Assembly: GCA_024232355.1 (NCBI GenBank)
Contig: JAAEPW010001227.1
Coordinates: 1-64,000 of the forward strand
Source of the DNA: Chloroflexota bacterium
GTDB lineage: Bacteria; Chloroflexota; Anaerolineae; B4-G1
Reading direction: 5' to 3'
Length of the DNA stretch: 64,000 nucleotides
The position numbers and the translations under genes were made by a program. The notes below the pieces were generated by a model. That model did no database searches, was not told the DNA's origin, and worked only from the letters and a program-made list of their open reading frames with translations. Below are positions 52,278 through 60,795 of the stretch, piece by piece (the first letter of the stretch is position 1; the number at the start of each line of letters is the position of its first letter).

Positions 52278-52751
52278 ATGAAAACAAATAGTGTTCGTTG
52301 GGGAAGAGTTATTGTTGCTGGACTGCTGGCCGCAATTATTGCTTTTGTCGTCGAAGGTATGCTGTACGGCAGCATGAACGGTGTGTATGAAGGTTTCGGT
52401 GATTTGCCTTATGCCAAGCCGGTCGAGTCAGTTCCCGCCTACCTGTTGCAGATGCTTGCAGGTGGTGCAGCCTTGACCGTGTTGATCGCACTGGTCTATG
52501 CGATTATCCAGGAAGGATTGCCTGGGCAAAAGCAATGGCAAAAAGGGTTGGCTTTTGGCGTAATGCTGCTCGTGCTCTATGCACTGCCTACCGCATTCAA
52601 CACCTGGATGCAGATCGCACAGCCGGTTACATTGATCTTGGTCGAGGCCGTGAACAGAACCATCGGATTACTGATCCAAGCATTGGTCATTGCGATGGTT
52701 TACGGTCAACCTTACCTTGCCGACCAAGCTCGCAAGCCTGTGGTCATCTAG
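52278..52751 (+). CDS. Small membrane protein, possible paralogue of the preceding one
   Basis: Translated from the ATG at 52278 (eight bases after GGGAG), the product has 157 residues with four hydrophobic helices. As in the gene before it, helix one is followed by a loop with a Tyr/Lys-Pro stretch, helices two and three flank a GLPGQKQWQKGLAFG turn (compare ALPGGTFLRGVTFG), and the last helix is Gly/Ala rich. This shared pattern suggests duplication. No function can be assigned. Confidence 0.72.
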   Translation: MKTNSVRWGRVIVAGLLAAIIAFVVEGMLYGSMNGVYEGFGDLPYAKPVESVPAYLLQMLAGGAALTVLIALVYAIIQEGLPGQKQWQKGLAFGVMLLVLYALPTAFNTWMQIAQPVTLILVEAVNRTIGLLIQALVIAMVYGQPYLADQARKPVVI

Positions 52752-52782
52752 AATTTTGAACAAGATTGAGACAAGGAACACC

Positions 52783-53763
52783 ATGATGACAAACGACGTA
52801 ATTCAATGGCTGCTGAAATCAGATGAACCATGGACTCGCTATCGCACGCTGGTAGATTTGCTCGACCGACCCGCAGATGCCCCAGAGGTGCAATCTGCCC
52901 GTGCCGAGATGCTGGCCCACCCGCAGATACAAGCACTTGTCGCTGAGACTGCCACCTGGCCCGGCTATGCCCTCAAGCGACACAATGACGCCAAGCATCC
53001 TCTCTACAAGTTTAGCACGCTGGCCGACTTTGGCGTGCGGGCCACAGACCCTGGGATGAATGTTGGCATAGAGGCAGTGATGGCTCACCAATCGCCGGAG
53101 GGAGCGTTTCAGATCCCGATGAACATTCCCGAGTCACGTGGGGGGACGGGCGAGGATACATGGATATGGATGTTGTGCGACACACCAACGATTGCCTATA
53201 CGTTACTGGCTTTAGGATTGGGAGACGATGGACGTGTGCGTCAAGCGGTCGATCACTTGGTCAGCTTGGTTGATGATAACGGCTGGCGCTGCAAAGTTGC
53301 GCCAGAGCAAAAGTTCAGAGGGCCAGGTCGCAAGGCCGATCCTTGTCCCATCGTCAACGTCTATGCGCTCAAGGCGCTCTCTCTAGTGCCAGATCTGCTC
53401 GATAGCCCTGCCACGCGCGCCGGAACCGAAATGCTCCTTGGTCACTGGGAACGTCAAAGCGAGCGTAAAATGTATCTGTTTGGCATCGGCACCGACTTTC
53501 GCAAGCTCAAGTACCCCTTTGTCTGGTACAACGTGCTGCATGTGGCCGAGGTGCTCAGCCGCTTTCCCTTTGTCCACGCCGATCCCCGCTTCCGTGAGAT
53601 GGTAAAAGCAATCACCACTCAAGCTGACGAGAATGGGCGCTACACTGCCACCTCTATGTATCGCTCTTGGAAGGGCTGGTCATTTGCCGACAAAAAACAA
53701 CCCTCACCGTGGCTCACATTTTTGGTACTGCGAATACAAGAACGATGGGAGACGACTGGGTGA
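52783..53763 (+). CDS. Prenyltransferase/squalene-cyclase-like alpha-toroid protein
   Basis: The ATG at 52783 after AAGGA gives 326 residues starting MMTNDVIQWLLKSDEPWTRYRT. The body is helical with repeats such as VRQAVDHLVSLVDDNGWRCK and REMVKAITTQADENGRYTATSMYRSW, the QW-like pattern of prenyltransferase and squalene-oxidase alpha/alpha toroids. The catalytic DXDD or zinc-ligand set of true cyclases or farnesyltransferases is not visible, so it may be a binding or degenerate member. It is 31 bases after the membrane gene and probably in the same operon. Confidence 0.7.
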   Translation: MMTNDVIQWLLKSDEPWTRYRTLVDLLDRPADAPEVQSARAEMLAHPQIQALVAETATWPGYALKRHNDAKHPLYKFSTLADFGVRATDPGMNVGIEAVMAHQSPEGAFQIPMNIPESRGGTGEDTWIWMLCDTPTIAYTLLALGLGDDGRVRQAVDHLVSLVDDNGWRCKVAPEQKFRGPGRKADPCPIVNVYALKALSLVPDLLDSPATRAGTEMLLGHWERQSERKMYLFGIGTDFRKLKYPFVWYNVLHVAEVLSRFPFVHADPRFREMVKAITTQADENGRYTATSMYRSWKGWSFADKKQPSPWLTFLVLRIQERWETTG

Positions 53764-53794
53764 TAATTTTACATTGCTTTTGCAGTTTTCATTG

Positions 53795-53823
53795 TTGACT
53801 TCTTGCTCTAGTTGCTATAGAAT
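53795..53823 (+). promoter_or_regulatory. Promoter of the NarL-type response regulator
   Basis: TTGACT (53795-53800) and TAGAAT (53818-53823) are 17 bases apart; an overlapping TATAGA is also possible. The leader is about 60 bases and contains GGAGG seven bases before the ATG. Confidence 0.6.
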
Positions 53824-53888
53824 TAAGGAGAGTTGGATTGTGGTTTATTGAGTGACTTGTAATCTGTCGAGGTTTTGGAGGTTAATGA

Positions 53889-54560
53889 ATGGCGAGAAGG
53901 GAGACGAAGATGGACAAGATTCGCATCCTGATCGCTGATGATCATACCCTCTTCCGTAGTGGCGTGCGTGAGATGTTGGGAACAGAGGATGACATAAGCG
54001 TGGTCGCAGAGGCGGCTACAGGCCGGGAGGCGTTGGAGCACGCTCGCACGCTGATGCCAGACGTCATTTTGATGGATATCAAGATGCCCGATATGGATGG
54101 CGTCCAGGCTGCTCGTATTCTACACCGAGAGATGCCTCACGTGGGCATTATCTTTGTTACCAGTCTTGGGGATGACGAGTTTGTATTCCAGGGTTTGCAA
54201 GCGGGCGGTCGCGGTTATATTCTCAAGGATTCGGGTTTGGAGACCATGCTGCGAGCGATCCGTGCTGTCTCCCACGGCGAATCGCTTCTTGGTCCCAACA
54301 TCGCCCAAAGAGTGTTGCGCCAGGTCTCTGTTCCGCCTAAAAGACAAACACCTTTGCTAGACGAACTCACCCCTCGTGAACTAGAGGTGCTCACATTGAT
54401 TGCTGAGGGTTGCAGTAATAAGAAAATCGCCAAAGAGTTGTCTATCAGCGAAAAGACGGTAAAGAATCACATTAACAATGTCTTTTCCAAACTCCACGTC
54501 TACGACCGCACCCAGGCTATGCTTTATGCCATCCGCGCAGGATTAGTCAAGATAGAATAG
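53889..54560 (+). CDS. NarL/FixJ-family response regulator
   Basis: A 223-residue two-domain regulator. The receiver has acidic IADDH, phospho-acceptor Asp63 in LMDIKMPD, Thr/Ser in FVTSLGDD and Lys in YILKDSG. The output is a LuxR-type HTH (LTPRELEVLTLIAEG, then NKKIAKELSISEKTVKNHI). Starts at 53889 and 53910 both have ribosome sites. No sensor kinase is adjacent; the orphan kinase at 37335 is a possible partner. A terminator follows at 54599-54624. Confidence 0.92.
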   Translation: MARRETKMDKIRILIADDHTLFRSGVREMLGTEDDISVVAEAATGREALEHARTLMPDVILMDIKMPDMDGVQAARILHREMPHVGIIFVTSLGDDEFVFQGLQAGGRGYILKDSGLETMLRAIRAVSHGESLLGPNIAQRVLRQVSVPPKRQTPLLDELTPRELEVLTLIAEGCSNKKIAKELSISEKTVKNHINNVFSKLHVYDRTQAMLYAIRAGLVKIE

Positions 54561-54598
54561 CTCGATTATCCTCTTGAGGGAAAATATTATAGGCCCTG

Positions 54599-54624
54599 GG
54601 GCCCATCCCAAGATGGGCCCTTTT
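54599..54624 (+). terminator. Terminator of the response regulator gene
   Basis: GGGCCCATC (54599-54607) pairs with GATGGGCCC (54612-54620) around CCAA and is followed by TTTT. A nine-base G/C-rich stem with a T-run is a standard intrinsic terminator. Confidence 0.85.
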
Positions 54625-54709
54625 GCCTACTCTAAATAGGTCTGGTGCTTCTTTCCTACCCGGACATGAATTGGTATTCTATGGATACAACCATGCGGGA
54701 GGTGAGACT

Positions 54710-54850
54710 ATGGTATACATCGGAGGTTTGTTATCGCTTTTGAGTCTGTTTTTTATGTTTGTTTGGTATAAATGGAGGCCGCGACTGGTTTCAATGGTGC
54801 TGGTACGCGTCGTGCATTTGGACGAAGAATCGAATGATGTGAGGAGGTGA
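54710..54850 (+). CDS. 46-residue single-helix membrane protein
   Basis: GGGAGGTGAG precedes the ATG at 54710 by an ideal distance. The short product has one membrane helix (MVYIGGLLSLLSLFFMFVWY) and a basic then acidic tail. The strong ribosome site is the main evidence that it is real. The next small gene begins right at its end with another strong site, so both are expected to be made together. Function unknown. Confidence 0.55.
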   Translation: MVYIGGLLSLLSLFFMFVWYKWRPRLVSMVLVRVVHLDEESNDVRR

Positions 54851-55105
54851 ATGATGTTTTGTTCTATTGACCCACGAACAGGAGAATTCTTGTGGTATTG
54901 TCCCCAATGCAAAGAGTATATCCGTTTTTATGACTTGTCGGCAATGCACCGGGCTGAACGTTCAAAGGGTTGTCAGGGTTGTCGGGCCAAGGCGACCTTT
55001 GAGAGAAACCCGGGGCTTATTGGCTTCTTTTTAGATTTTTGGACTCGGGCAAATGCCTGGCCGCAAAGTCAATCCTGGATCGAGGCTATTCCTTTTACCG
55101 ACTGA
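54851..55105 (+). CDS. 84-residue protein with two CxxC pairs
   Basis: GAGGAGGTGA lies directly upstream of the ATG. The product has CPQC and CQGC pairs (about residues 17-20 and 41-44), a likely zinc ribbon, with conserved-looking aromatic residues between. It lacks membrane segments. It is translated from the same message as the small membrane protein before it. I do not recognise a family; a membrane-helix plus zinc-ribbon pair could act as a small regulatory unit. Confidence 0.6.
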   Translation: MMFCSIDPRTGEFLWYCPQCKEYIRFYDLSAMHRAERSKGCQGCRAKATFERNPGLIGFFLDFWTRANAWPQSQSWIEAIPFTD

Positions 55106-55117
55106 ACTGACGATGAG

Positions 55118-55165
55118 ATATCTTGGCAAGATATTCAATTGTGGCGATCGTTTGTATAAAACGAT
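55118..55165. promoter_or_regulatory. Two palindromes before the ThiF-like gene
   Basis: ATATCTTG-G-CAAGATAT (55118-55134) and ATCGTTT-GTATA-AAACGAT (55147-55165) lie within the 80-base gap before the ThiF-like gene. Each is a perfect inverted repeat with a short centre. They could be operator sites for an unidentified regulator; a clear promoter is not visible. Confidence 0.45.
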
Positions 55166-55185
55166 TCGTGTCATTCTGTTAAAAA

Positions 55186-55935
55186 ATGTGTCGCCGTTTG
55201 GTAATTGCTGACAGAGATCGCGAGGGGTGCAACGAGCACCAAACAGCTCTACCTCAGATTGGGAGGTATGGACAAGCGAGGTTGGCTGCTGCTACTGTGA
55301 CCGTCGTGGGCTGTGGCGGGCTAGGGACGGTGGCTGCAGAGATTTTGGCTCAGGCTGGCGTTGGTCATCTATATCTTTTAGATGACCAAGTTTTTTGTGA
55401 AAAAGGGGATGCCAAAGCCAAACAACCCCAAGCCCTGATCGTTGCCGAGCGGTTGAGAGTAGTCAACCCTGCCCTTCGTGTTGAACCTGTAGTGACTAGA
55501 CTGACCTCTACGAGTGTTGAAAAATTTCTAATGAATGCCCATCTTGTCCTTGATGGCACTGACAATGATGCCACCCGTCACATGATCAATCGAGTCTGCG
55601 TGAAACAGGGCATTCCCTGGGTATTTGCCACTGTTGCAGAGAGCCATGGATTGACGATGAATATTGTACCAAGGGAGACTTTTTGTTTCGCCTGTGTTTT
55701 CGGCAACCCAAGCCGTCAAAGTGTAGAGCCAGGTTTGGGAAACGAGCAAGAGAAAGGGTTGCTGCCGACCATCACGCATATTATGGCCTCTCTTCAAGTC
55801 GGCCAGGCCATCAAGCTCTTGTTAGGCAATGATGACTATAGTAGGGACCTATTGTACGTAGATGCCTGGAATCCCCTTTTGAAAAAAGTTGCACTAAAGG
55901 AACAGCGAGGAGATTGTGGCATTTGCAATAGATGA
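55186..55935 (+). CDS. ThiF/MoeB/HesA-like protein with shortened adenylation loop
   Basis: A 249-residue E1-like protein. GCGGLGT (42-48) is the nucleotide-binding loop and VLDGTDNDATRHMIN matches the E1 signature. Zinc cysteines are present as CFAC and CGIC near the end. In place of the usual acidic strand followed by NLxRQ, the sequence is LLDDQVFCEKGDAKAKQ: the crossover segment is several residues shorter and the Arg that contacts ATP is not seen. The segment contains T6 and A5G4 runs, so compensating frameshifts are possible. No partner ThiS/MoaD-like gene is adjacent, so the substrate is unknown. Confidence 0.75.
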   Translation: MCRRLVIADRDREGCNEHQTALPQIGRYGQARLAAATVTVVGCGGLGTVAAEILAQAGVGHLYLLDDQVFCEKGDAKAKQPQALIVAERLRVVNPALRVEPVVTRLTSTSVEKFLMNAHLVLDGTDNDATRHMINRVCVKQGIPWVFATVAESHGLTMNIVPRETFCFACVFGNPSRQSVEPGLGNEQEKGLLPTITHIMASLQVGQAIKLLLGNDDYSRDLLYVDAWNPLLKKVALKEQRGDCGICNR

Positions 55936-55955
55936 CGTTGTTCCTGAACAACGTC

Positions 55956-58352
55956 TTAGGCCACCAACTTGACAATGGTGACACCCGAGCCACCCTCTTT
56001 GTCTCCCCCAGACTCGTAGCTGCTGACGATTGGATGATCAACCAAAAATTCGCGCACTGCCCGGCGTAGCGCGCCGGTTCCTTTTCCATGAATGATGCGT
56101 ATCCAAGGCAATTCAGCCCGCATTGAGGCATCCAGATGATGATCCAGTTGTTGTAGCGCTTCGTCCACAGTGCGTCCCCGCAAATCGAGACGCGTACCTG
56201 GGGAAGGAGCCGCACTGATGTGAATGGCGGGTTCCTCTGCCTCTGGCTTTACGGGCGGCAAGGCACAAAGTTCGAGTGCCGCGAGGCTCACGCGGACACG
56301 GGCTTGCCCCACCTGAACTTCGGCCTCTTGATCTTTGATCTCTAGAACCTGTCCCTTGGAATTCAACGGCTGTACATGAACGGCATCGCCTGGACGGATG
56401 GGGCGTTGCAATGATCGAGGAAGCGCGGGAGGCTCTAGTATCTCAGGCATAGGTGCGGCAGGCCCCAGTTCGTCTTCCAATTCTTCCGCCAGTGAATCAA
56501 CGGATTCCTCGATCTCGCTCACGGCTTTCAACGATACGCCAGCGGCCTGTAGGCGGCGGCGCAATGCACGTGCTTCAGCTTGTACCGTTTCCAGTTCCTC
56601 TGCAGCTTGTTCGTGAGCTTGCTCCAACACTTGCTGGCGTTCTTGTTCGATGGACTCGAGTCGCCCTCGCAATTCGCGCGTTAGTTTTGTGACCTCGGAT
56701 CGGGCTTTGTTGGCTTGATCTCGTGCCTGGGCTTCTTGGATGCGCAGCTTGTGGATGTCAGTCAACATATCCTCGGTGCGCATATCGTCTGGAGAGATCA
56801 GCTGGCGGGCTGCTTGCACAATTTTGTGCGGCATTCCCAGCCGCTGGGCGATAGCAAAAGCGTTGGAACGGCCTGGCAACCCGATGCTCAATTTGTAGGT
56901 TGGGCTGAGTGTCTCCGAGTCAAATTCGACGCAGGCGTTGCGTACGCCAGGTACAAGTTGAGCGTAGGTTTTGAGTTCAGGGTAGTGGGTGGCGACAAAG
57001 GCCGTCACTCCGCGCGAGCGAAAGTGATCTAGTAAAGAACGGGCCAACGCTGCTCCTTCAGCTGGGTCAGTACCGGCGCCTAGTTCATCTGGTAACACCA
57101 TGCTGTGCTCATCGACCAGGTCGAGGAACGATAGCATATTGGTTAGATGAGAGGAAAAGGTCGAAAGGCTCTGTTCGATGGATTGCTCGTCACCGATGTC
57201 AGCGTATACTGCTTTAAAGGCCGAGATGGCGGACCCCGCTTGGACCGGGATATGTAATCCGGCCTGAGCCATCAACGTCAACAGGCCCATCGTTTTGAGG
57301 CTGACGGTCTTGCCTCCAGTGTTGGGACCAGTGATGATGAGCACGTGGGTTTCGTCGTCTAGCACCACGCTGATCGGCACAACTGTCTTTGGATCGAGCA
57401 GCGGGTGGCGCGCGTTGATCAGGCGGATGGCGGGGTTTCCGTGCGTTTGTTTGTTCGTTTGTTTATTAGGGACAAGTTCGGGCGCGGTAGCGTCTATGGC
57501 ATCGGCATATTTCGCTTTGGCAAAGGCCAAGTCCAGTTCGGCCAAAGCGCCCACCGTTTGCTTGATTTCGGCTGCGTGTTCGGCGGTGAGATCAGAGAGA
57601 TGGGCCAGGATTCGATGTACCTCTTGTTGTTCTTTCAGTTGGAGTTCACGCCATGCGTTGTTCAGTTCGACAACAGACAAAGGTTCGACAAACACCGTGG
57701 CACCGGAAGCAGATACATCGTGGACAACACCCTTGATGCGGCCCTTGAAATCAGCTTTGAGGGGAATAACGTACCGATCCTCCCGTTGCGTGATGATCGG
57801 TTCTTGCAGGAATGGAGCGTTGCGAGAAGTACTAATGATGCGGCGGAGTTTGTCCTGTATCCGGTCGTGAGCGATTCGCTCTTCTCGACGGATGCGGGCC
57901 AGTTCGGGCGATGCGTCGTCGCGAACAATTCCACGCTCGTCCAAGCAGCGGTTGATCTCGGTGATGATCTGTGGACAAAGTTGGATACGACCGGCAATAT
58001 CTGCCATACGTGGGAACTGCTCCTTGAGTCGGCTCAAGGTGCGGTGGATGGAACGGGCAGCAACGAGGGTGTCACGTACGTCGAGCAGATCCGTTGTTGG
58101 CAGCACTGCGCCTCGCTGCGCAACTTGGACCAAAGGACGGATGTCGTGGGCGCCGCCTAGGGTGGTGTCGGGCTTGACATCCAGTAGCGAGCGGGCTTCG
58201 CTCGTTGTTTCCATTCGCCAGCGAATCTCTCTCAAGTCGGTTGCTGGTGTGAGTGAACGAGCTTCTTCCTCTCCGGCCGAGAAACTGGCGTACGTGGCCA
58301 ATCGGGCCAAAACTTTGGGGAATTCTAATGTAGATAGATGTTTAGCGTGCAT
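55956..58352 (-). CDS. mutS2: MutS2 (Smr-domain MutS family ATPase)
   Basis: A 798-residue MutS2. The ABC-type ATPase has Walker A GPNTGGKT (about 342-349) and the signature LSTFSSHLTN; STFSSH and DELGAGTDPAEG are visible. A long coiled coil follows (about 510-600), and the C-terminal Smr nuclease domain (about 720-798) has LDLRGRTVDEAL and IIHGKGTGALR. MutS2 acts on recombination intermediates and, in some bacteria, on collided ribosomes. Its start lies 11 bases inside the cvpA gene end. A tetranucleotide GTTT tract at 57443-57466 encodes a KQTNKQTH insert. Confidence 0.95.
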   Translation of the reverse strand: MHAKHLSTLEFPKVLARLATYASFSAGEEEARSLTPATDLREIRWRMETTSEARSLLDVKPDTTLGGAHDIRPLVQVAQRGAVLPTTDLLDVRDTLVAARSIHRTLSRLKEQFPRMADIAGRIQLCPQIITEINRCLDERGIVRDDASPELARIRREERIAHDRIQDKLRRIISTSRNAPFLQEPIITQREDRYVIPLKADFKGRIKGVVHDVSASGATVFVEPLSVVELNNAWRELQLKEQQEVHRILAHLSDLTAEHAAEIKQTVGALAELDLAFAKAKYADAIDATAPELVPNKQTNKQTHGNPAIRLINARHPLLDPKTVVPISVVLDDETHVLIITGPNTGGKTVSLKTMGLLTLMAQAGLHIPVQAGSAISAFKAVYADIGDEQSIEQSLSTFSSHLTNMLSFLDLVDEHSMVLPDELGAGTDPAEGAALARSLLDHFRSRGVTAFVATHYPELKTYAQLVPGVRNACVEFDSETLSPTYKLSIGLPGRSNAFAIAQRLGMPHKIVQAARQLISPDDMRTEDMLTDIHKLRIQEAQARDQANKARSEVTKLTRELRGRLESIEQERQQVLEQAHEQAAEELETVQAEARALRRRLQAAGVSLKAVSEIEESVDSLAEELEDELGPAAPMPEILEPPALPRSLQRPIRPGDAVHVQPLNSKGQVLEIKDQEAEVQVGQARVRVSLAALELCALPPVKPEAEEPAIHISAAPSPGTRLDLRGRTVDEALQQLDHHLDASMRAELPWIRIIHGKGTGALRRAVREFLVDHPIVSSYESGGDKEGGSGVTIVKLVA

Positions 58353-59007
58353 TCAGATCGTATGTATAAAGTGATGGTGGATTACGTTCAAACAAGAACT
58401 TTTGAGTCATGTAATGCAAGTAGAGTACCTGGTTGAACGACTTGCGTAGATATGCTTGATCGTGTCTGGGCCGCGACCGGCCATAGCCAGCGGCGTTAAA
58501 CAGAAGGCTGGCAGCCAAGACGCCAATAATCAAATGGATCATTACACCCCCTAGTTTGTCCAGTATTCCTATTTGAGGCAGGTCGGGAGTCTGAAAGGTG
58601 GCCCGGCTGACAAGTTCCAATAGGAGCCAAAAAATCACAGTCAGCAGGACAAAGGTAAGAGCCTGTGAACCACGGGACGCGCCTGCCTCGATAGAAGCAT
58701 TGATGTTGAAAGAAAAAAGTTCCCCAGTGGCGTGTATATAAGGAGCGACAGACCGGTGGAGTAGTGCAGCGGCGGCAGAAGACAGATATAATGTGATGAT
58801 GCTTAGAATGCCACGCACGATGCCCCGTAGGTAGCCTATAGAAATAGCAGATACAATGACCAGCAGTGGCAGGAATTCGCTGGATCGGAAACCTATATTG
58901 AGAGCATATAGTGCTGCAACTCCAAAGACACCCAGCATACCGATGAGTAGAGGGGGAATTAACCGTGCAAAAGAGCGTTTATATTCCTTGGGCTTTATAG
59001 CAGTCAT
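58342..59007 (-). CDS. CvpA-family membrane protein
   Basis: A 221-residue protein with about five hydrophobic helices and the CvpA signature region GYLRGIVRGILSIITLYLSS. CvpA proteins are often encoded just before mutS2, as here, and overlap of 11 bases shows coupling. AGGAAAGGAGG precedes the ATG. It has an N-terminal extension of about 40 residues relative to the shortest family members, with one extra helix. The exact role is unsettled in general; colicin V production and envelope functions have been described. Confidence 0.82.
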   Translation of the reverse strand: MTAIKPKEYKRSFARLIPPLLIGMLGVFGVAALYALNIGFRSSEFLPLLVIVSAISIGYLRGIVRGILSIITLYLSSAAAALLHRSVAPYIHATGELFSFNINASIEAGASRGSQALTFVLLTVIFWLLLELVSRATFQTPDLPQIGILDKLGGVMIHLIIGVLAASLLFNAAGYGRSRPRHDQAYLRKSFNQVLYLHYMTQKFLFERNPPSLYTYDLNAR

Positions 59008-59087
59008 ATTTTTCCTCCTTTCCTGATACGATTGTTCAAGTTCACAATACTATACCACACCAGGGGGAGGTCGCAAGTTCGAGTTGG

Positions 59088-59188
59088 GGAATTCCTGGAG
59101 CTTTTTCGGTTATTTTGTAACTCGCGTGCGATTTATGAGATTCTCCACCACAAATTTTGGGAGGAATTAAAATCAGGAAAAGCCTTAC
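59088..59188 (+). repeat. Dispersed 101-bp repeat, copy 2
   Basis: Matches 10569-10669 in the same orientation, ungapped, 9 differences by my count. It ends at the edge of the MITE target duplication, so before insertion it abutted the 3' end of the dihydroorotate-dehydrogenase-like gene. The reading frame in this copy is also open. Confidence 0.8.
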
Positions 59189-59366
59189 TCGGGCAGGGCT
59201 GTTCAGTTCTAATTTCCCAACGCTCGCAGCCCCAGTCCCGGGGGCGTCTTGGGGTAGAAAACTACTCCAAAACCAATGCTTTGTGGTATGGGCCGCCCCC
59301 GAGACGGTGGCTGTGAGCACTTTATGTCGAAAACCCGTTAGAATTGAACAGCCTTGCTTACTCGGG
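59184..59366. mobile_element. MITE with 19-bp inverted ends and a 10-bp target duplication
   Basis: The element spans 59194-59356 (163 bp). Its ends are CAGGGCTGTTCAGTTCTAA (59194-59212) and, inverted, CAAGGCTGTTCAATTCTAA (59338-59356), two mismatches in 19. Perfect direct repeats CTTACTCGGG lie at 59184-59193 and 59357-59366. An inner pair of 25-base arms (59220-59244 and 59291-59315, four mismatches) makes the whole element a long hairpin. There is no room for a transposase. A 10-bp duplication and CA ends fit IS4-group transposition; the source transposon is not in the window. Confidence 0.88.
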
Positions 59367-60197
59367 TTTGATCTCTGACGATAGACGGAGGGCGATGCGG
59401 GTTAGGCAAGATGGATCGTGCCACAAGGCCCCGTCCACTTGAATGGCCACAGCCCCGGCGCGGAGAAAAGATTTGGCGTCCTCATCGCTGTAGATGCCGC
59501 CACAGCCAATAACGGGCACCGATGCATGTTCGATCACGCGGCGCACAGCGCGCAGCGCCAATGGATGCACGAATGGTCCATACAGTCGTCCGCGGATAAA
59601 CCGTTCCCCCGACTCGTACCAGGCGGTTCCACGGGGTGGGGCGGCAACGGTGAGCGCGTCGGCTCCGGCCTCGACAACTGCTTCGCACAGCGTATTGGCG
59701 TGACGCAACGGCAGGCGCACGATGAGGGGGTGGTTTGTGGTTGTGTGGGCAGCTTGGATGATGTCGGTAGCATCATCCGGATTGATGTTATCGGCGAGAC
59801 CTAGCTCGATGCCATTAACCGCTTCGATGCCCGCCAATCGCCGGCAGCAGGCGGCAGTTTCACCAGGGGAAGTACCAGCTACATGTACGATGGTGGGGAC
59901 TGGCAAGCGTGCCCACGCACGAACATAGCGGCGTACAACGGCAGTGATGCCAGGGTTGGCTAACCCGGTATGGAGCAGAACACCGCCAGGAATGGGCAAC
60001 GCACGGGGTGGGGTGGCCCCACGGCGCTTTCCGGCGGTGACCGGCCCAACGACGACCGCGCCCAGTCTCTCCATTTCAACCAACTTGGCGTACTCGGTGC
60101 CAAAGCCAAAGCATCCAGCGGCGGGCATCACGGGGTTAGTCAACGCCAGACCAGTCTTGTGATTGGGCGCGAGTTCGATACTGGTGTCTTTGTTCAT
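59358..60197 (-). CDS. Dihydroorotate-dehydrogenase-like flavoprotein
   Basis: The ATG at 60197 gives 279 residues (MNKDTSIELAP); a GTG at 60227 is also open. The TIM-barrel fold of class 1 PyrD is recognisable: LTNPVMPAAGCFGFG at the start, GLANPGI, and VIGCGGIYSDEDAKSFLRAGA for phosphate of FMN. The expected substrate-binding TKTVT region reads GPVTAGKRRG and several family residues differ, so it may act on a related substrate. The stop codon TAA lies within the MITE target duplication and survives intact. It follows the Lrp regulator gene after 42 bases. Confidence 0.78.
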   Translation of the reverse strand: MNKDTSIELAPNHKTGLALTNPVMPAAGCFGFGTEYAKLVEMERLGAVVVGPVTAGKRRGATPPRALPIPGGVLLHTGLANPGITAVVRRYVRAWARLPVPTIVHVAGTSPGETAACCRRLAGIEAVNGIELGLADNINPDDATDIIQAAHTTTNHPLIVRLPLRHANTLCEAVVEAGADALTVAAPPRGTAWYESGERFIRGRLYGPFVHPLALRAVRRVIEHASVPVIGCGGIYSDEDAKSFLRAGAVAIQVDGALWHDPSCLTRIALRLSSEIKPE

Positions 60198-60239
60198 TGT
60201 AGCTCTAGTGGTTGTGGTTTTGAACACAACAATAACATT

Positions 60240-60710
60240 TTAATGCGCTTGTTCATCTAGCAATGAGGACAAGGGTTTTTCCCACGCGTCGAGCACCATT
60301 AGCGTGTTTGAACGGATCAATCCGGGAACGGACGAAAATTTGGTGTACAGGATTTCGCGCAAGTGTTCAGTATCTCTGGCCCAAATTCGCACAATGGCAT
60401 CCGTTTCCCCAGCTAGCAAATATACTTCTGTCACCTCTTTGATATTCATCAAGACCTCGAGTGACCGGTCTGTTTCGACCTGGTGATCCAGCACAAGCTC
60501 GGCAAAGCAACTAATGAGCAACCCCACCTTGGGAGAATCAATGATTGCTTTATACCGCTTGATCACCCCAGCGTTCTCCATTCTTCGAATTCGATCCCGA
60601 AGCGTTCCGTGAGGGATGTCGAATTGTTCACTTAATCGAGTGAGTGGTATTCGGCCATCGGTTTGAAGAACCTGAAGAATTTTGATATCCATATCATCTA
60701 GTTGGTACAT
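60240..60710 (-). CDS. Lrp/AsnC-family transcriptional regulator
   Basis: A 156-residue regulator with an N-terminal HTH (DDMDIKILQVLQTDGRIPLTRLSEQF) and a C-terminal RAM domain (AELVLDHQVETDR, VYLLAGETDAIV). GAGAGGTCAG precedes the ATG. Lrp proteins form dimers or octamers and respond to amino acids. It is divergent from the methyltransferase operon and upstream of the DHOD-like gene, so it may govern either or both. An A/T-rich near-palindrome at 60817-60831 is a candidate site. Confidence 0.9.
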   Translation of the reverse strand: MYQLDDMDIKILQVLQTDGRIPLTRLSEQFDIPHGTLRDRIRRMENAGVIKRYKAIIDSPKVGLLISCFAELVLDHQVETDRSLEVLMNIKEVTEVYLLAGETDAIVRIWARDTEHLREILYTKFSSVPGLIRSNTLMVLDAWEKPLSSLLDEQAH

Positions 60711-60766
60711 CTGACCTCTCTTTATTATGGGTGAACAGATCTAACAAGTTGGCTGCTTGATTCCTC

Positions 60767-60795
60767 TTGACTTTTGTCGATGGATTCGCTATAAT
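60767..60795 (+). promoter_or_regulatory. Strong promoter of the corrinoid methyltransferase operon
   Basis: TTGACT (60767-60772) and TATAAT (60790-60795) are 17 bases apart. The leader is about 165 bases, longer than usual for the window, and holds the CCAAGAATATTTTGG near-palindrome (60817-60831), a possible Lrp site. I could not recognise a riboswitch in it, including the B12-box of a cobalamin riboswitch. Confidence 0.75.
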
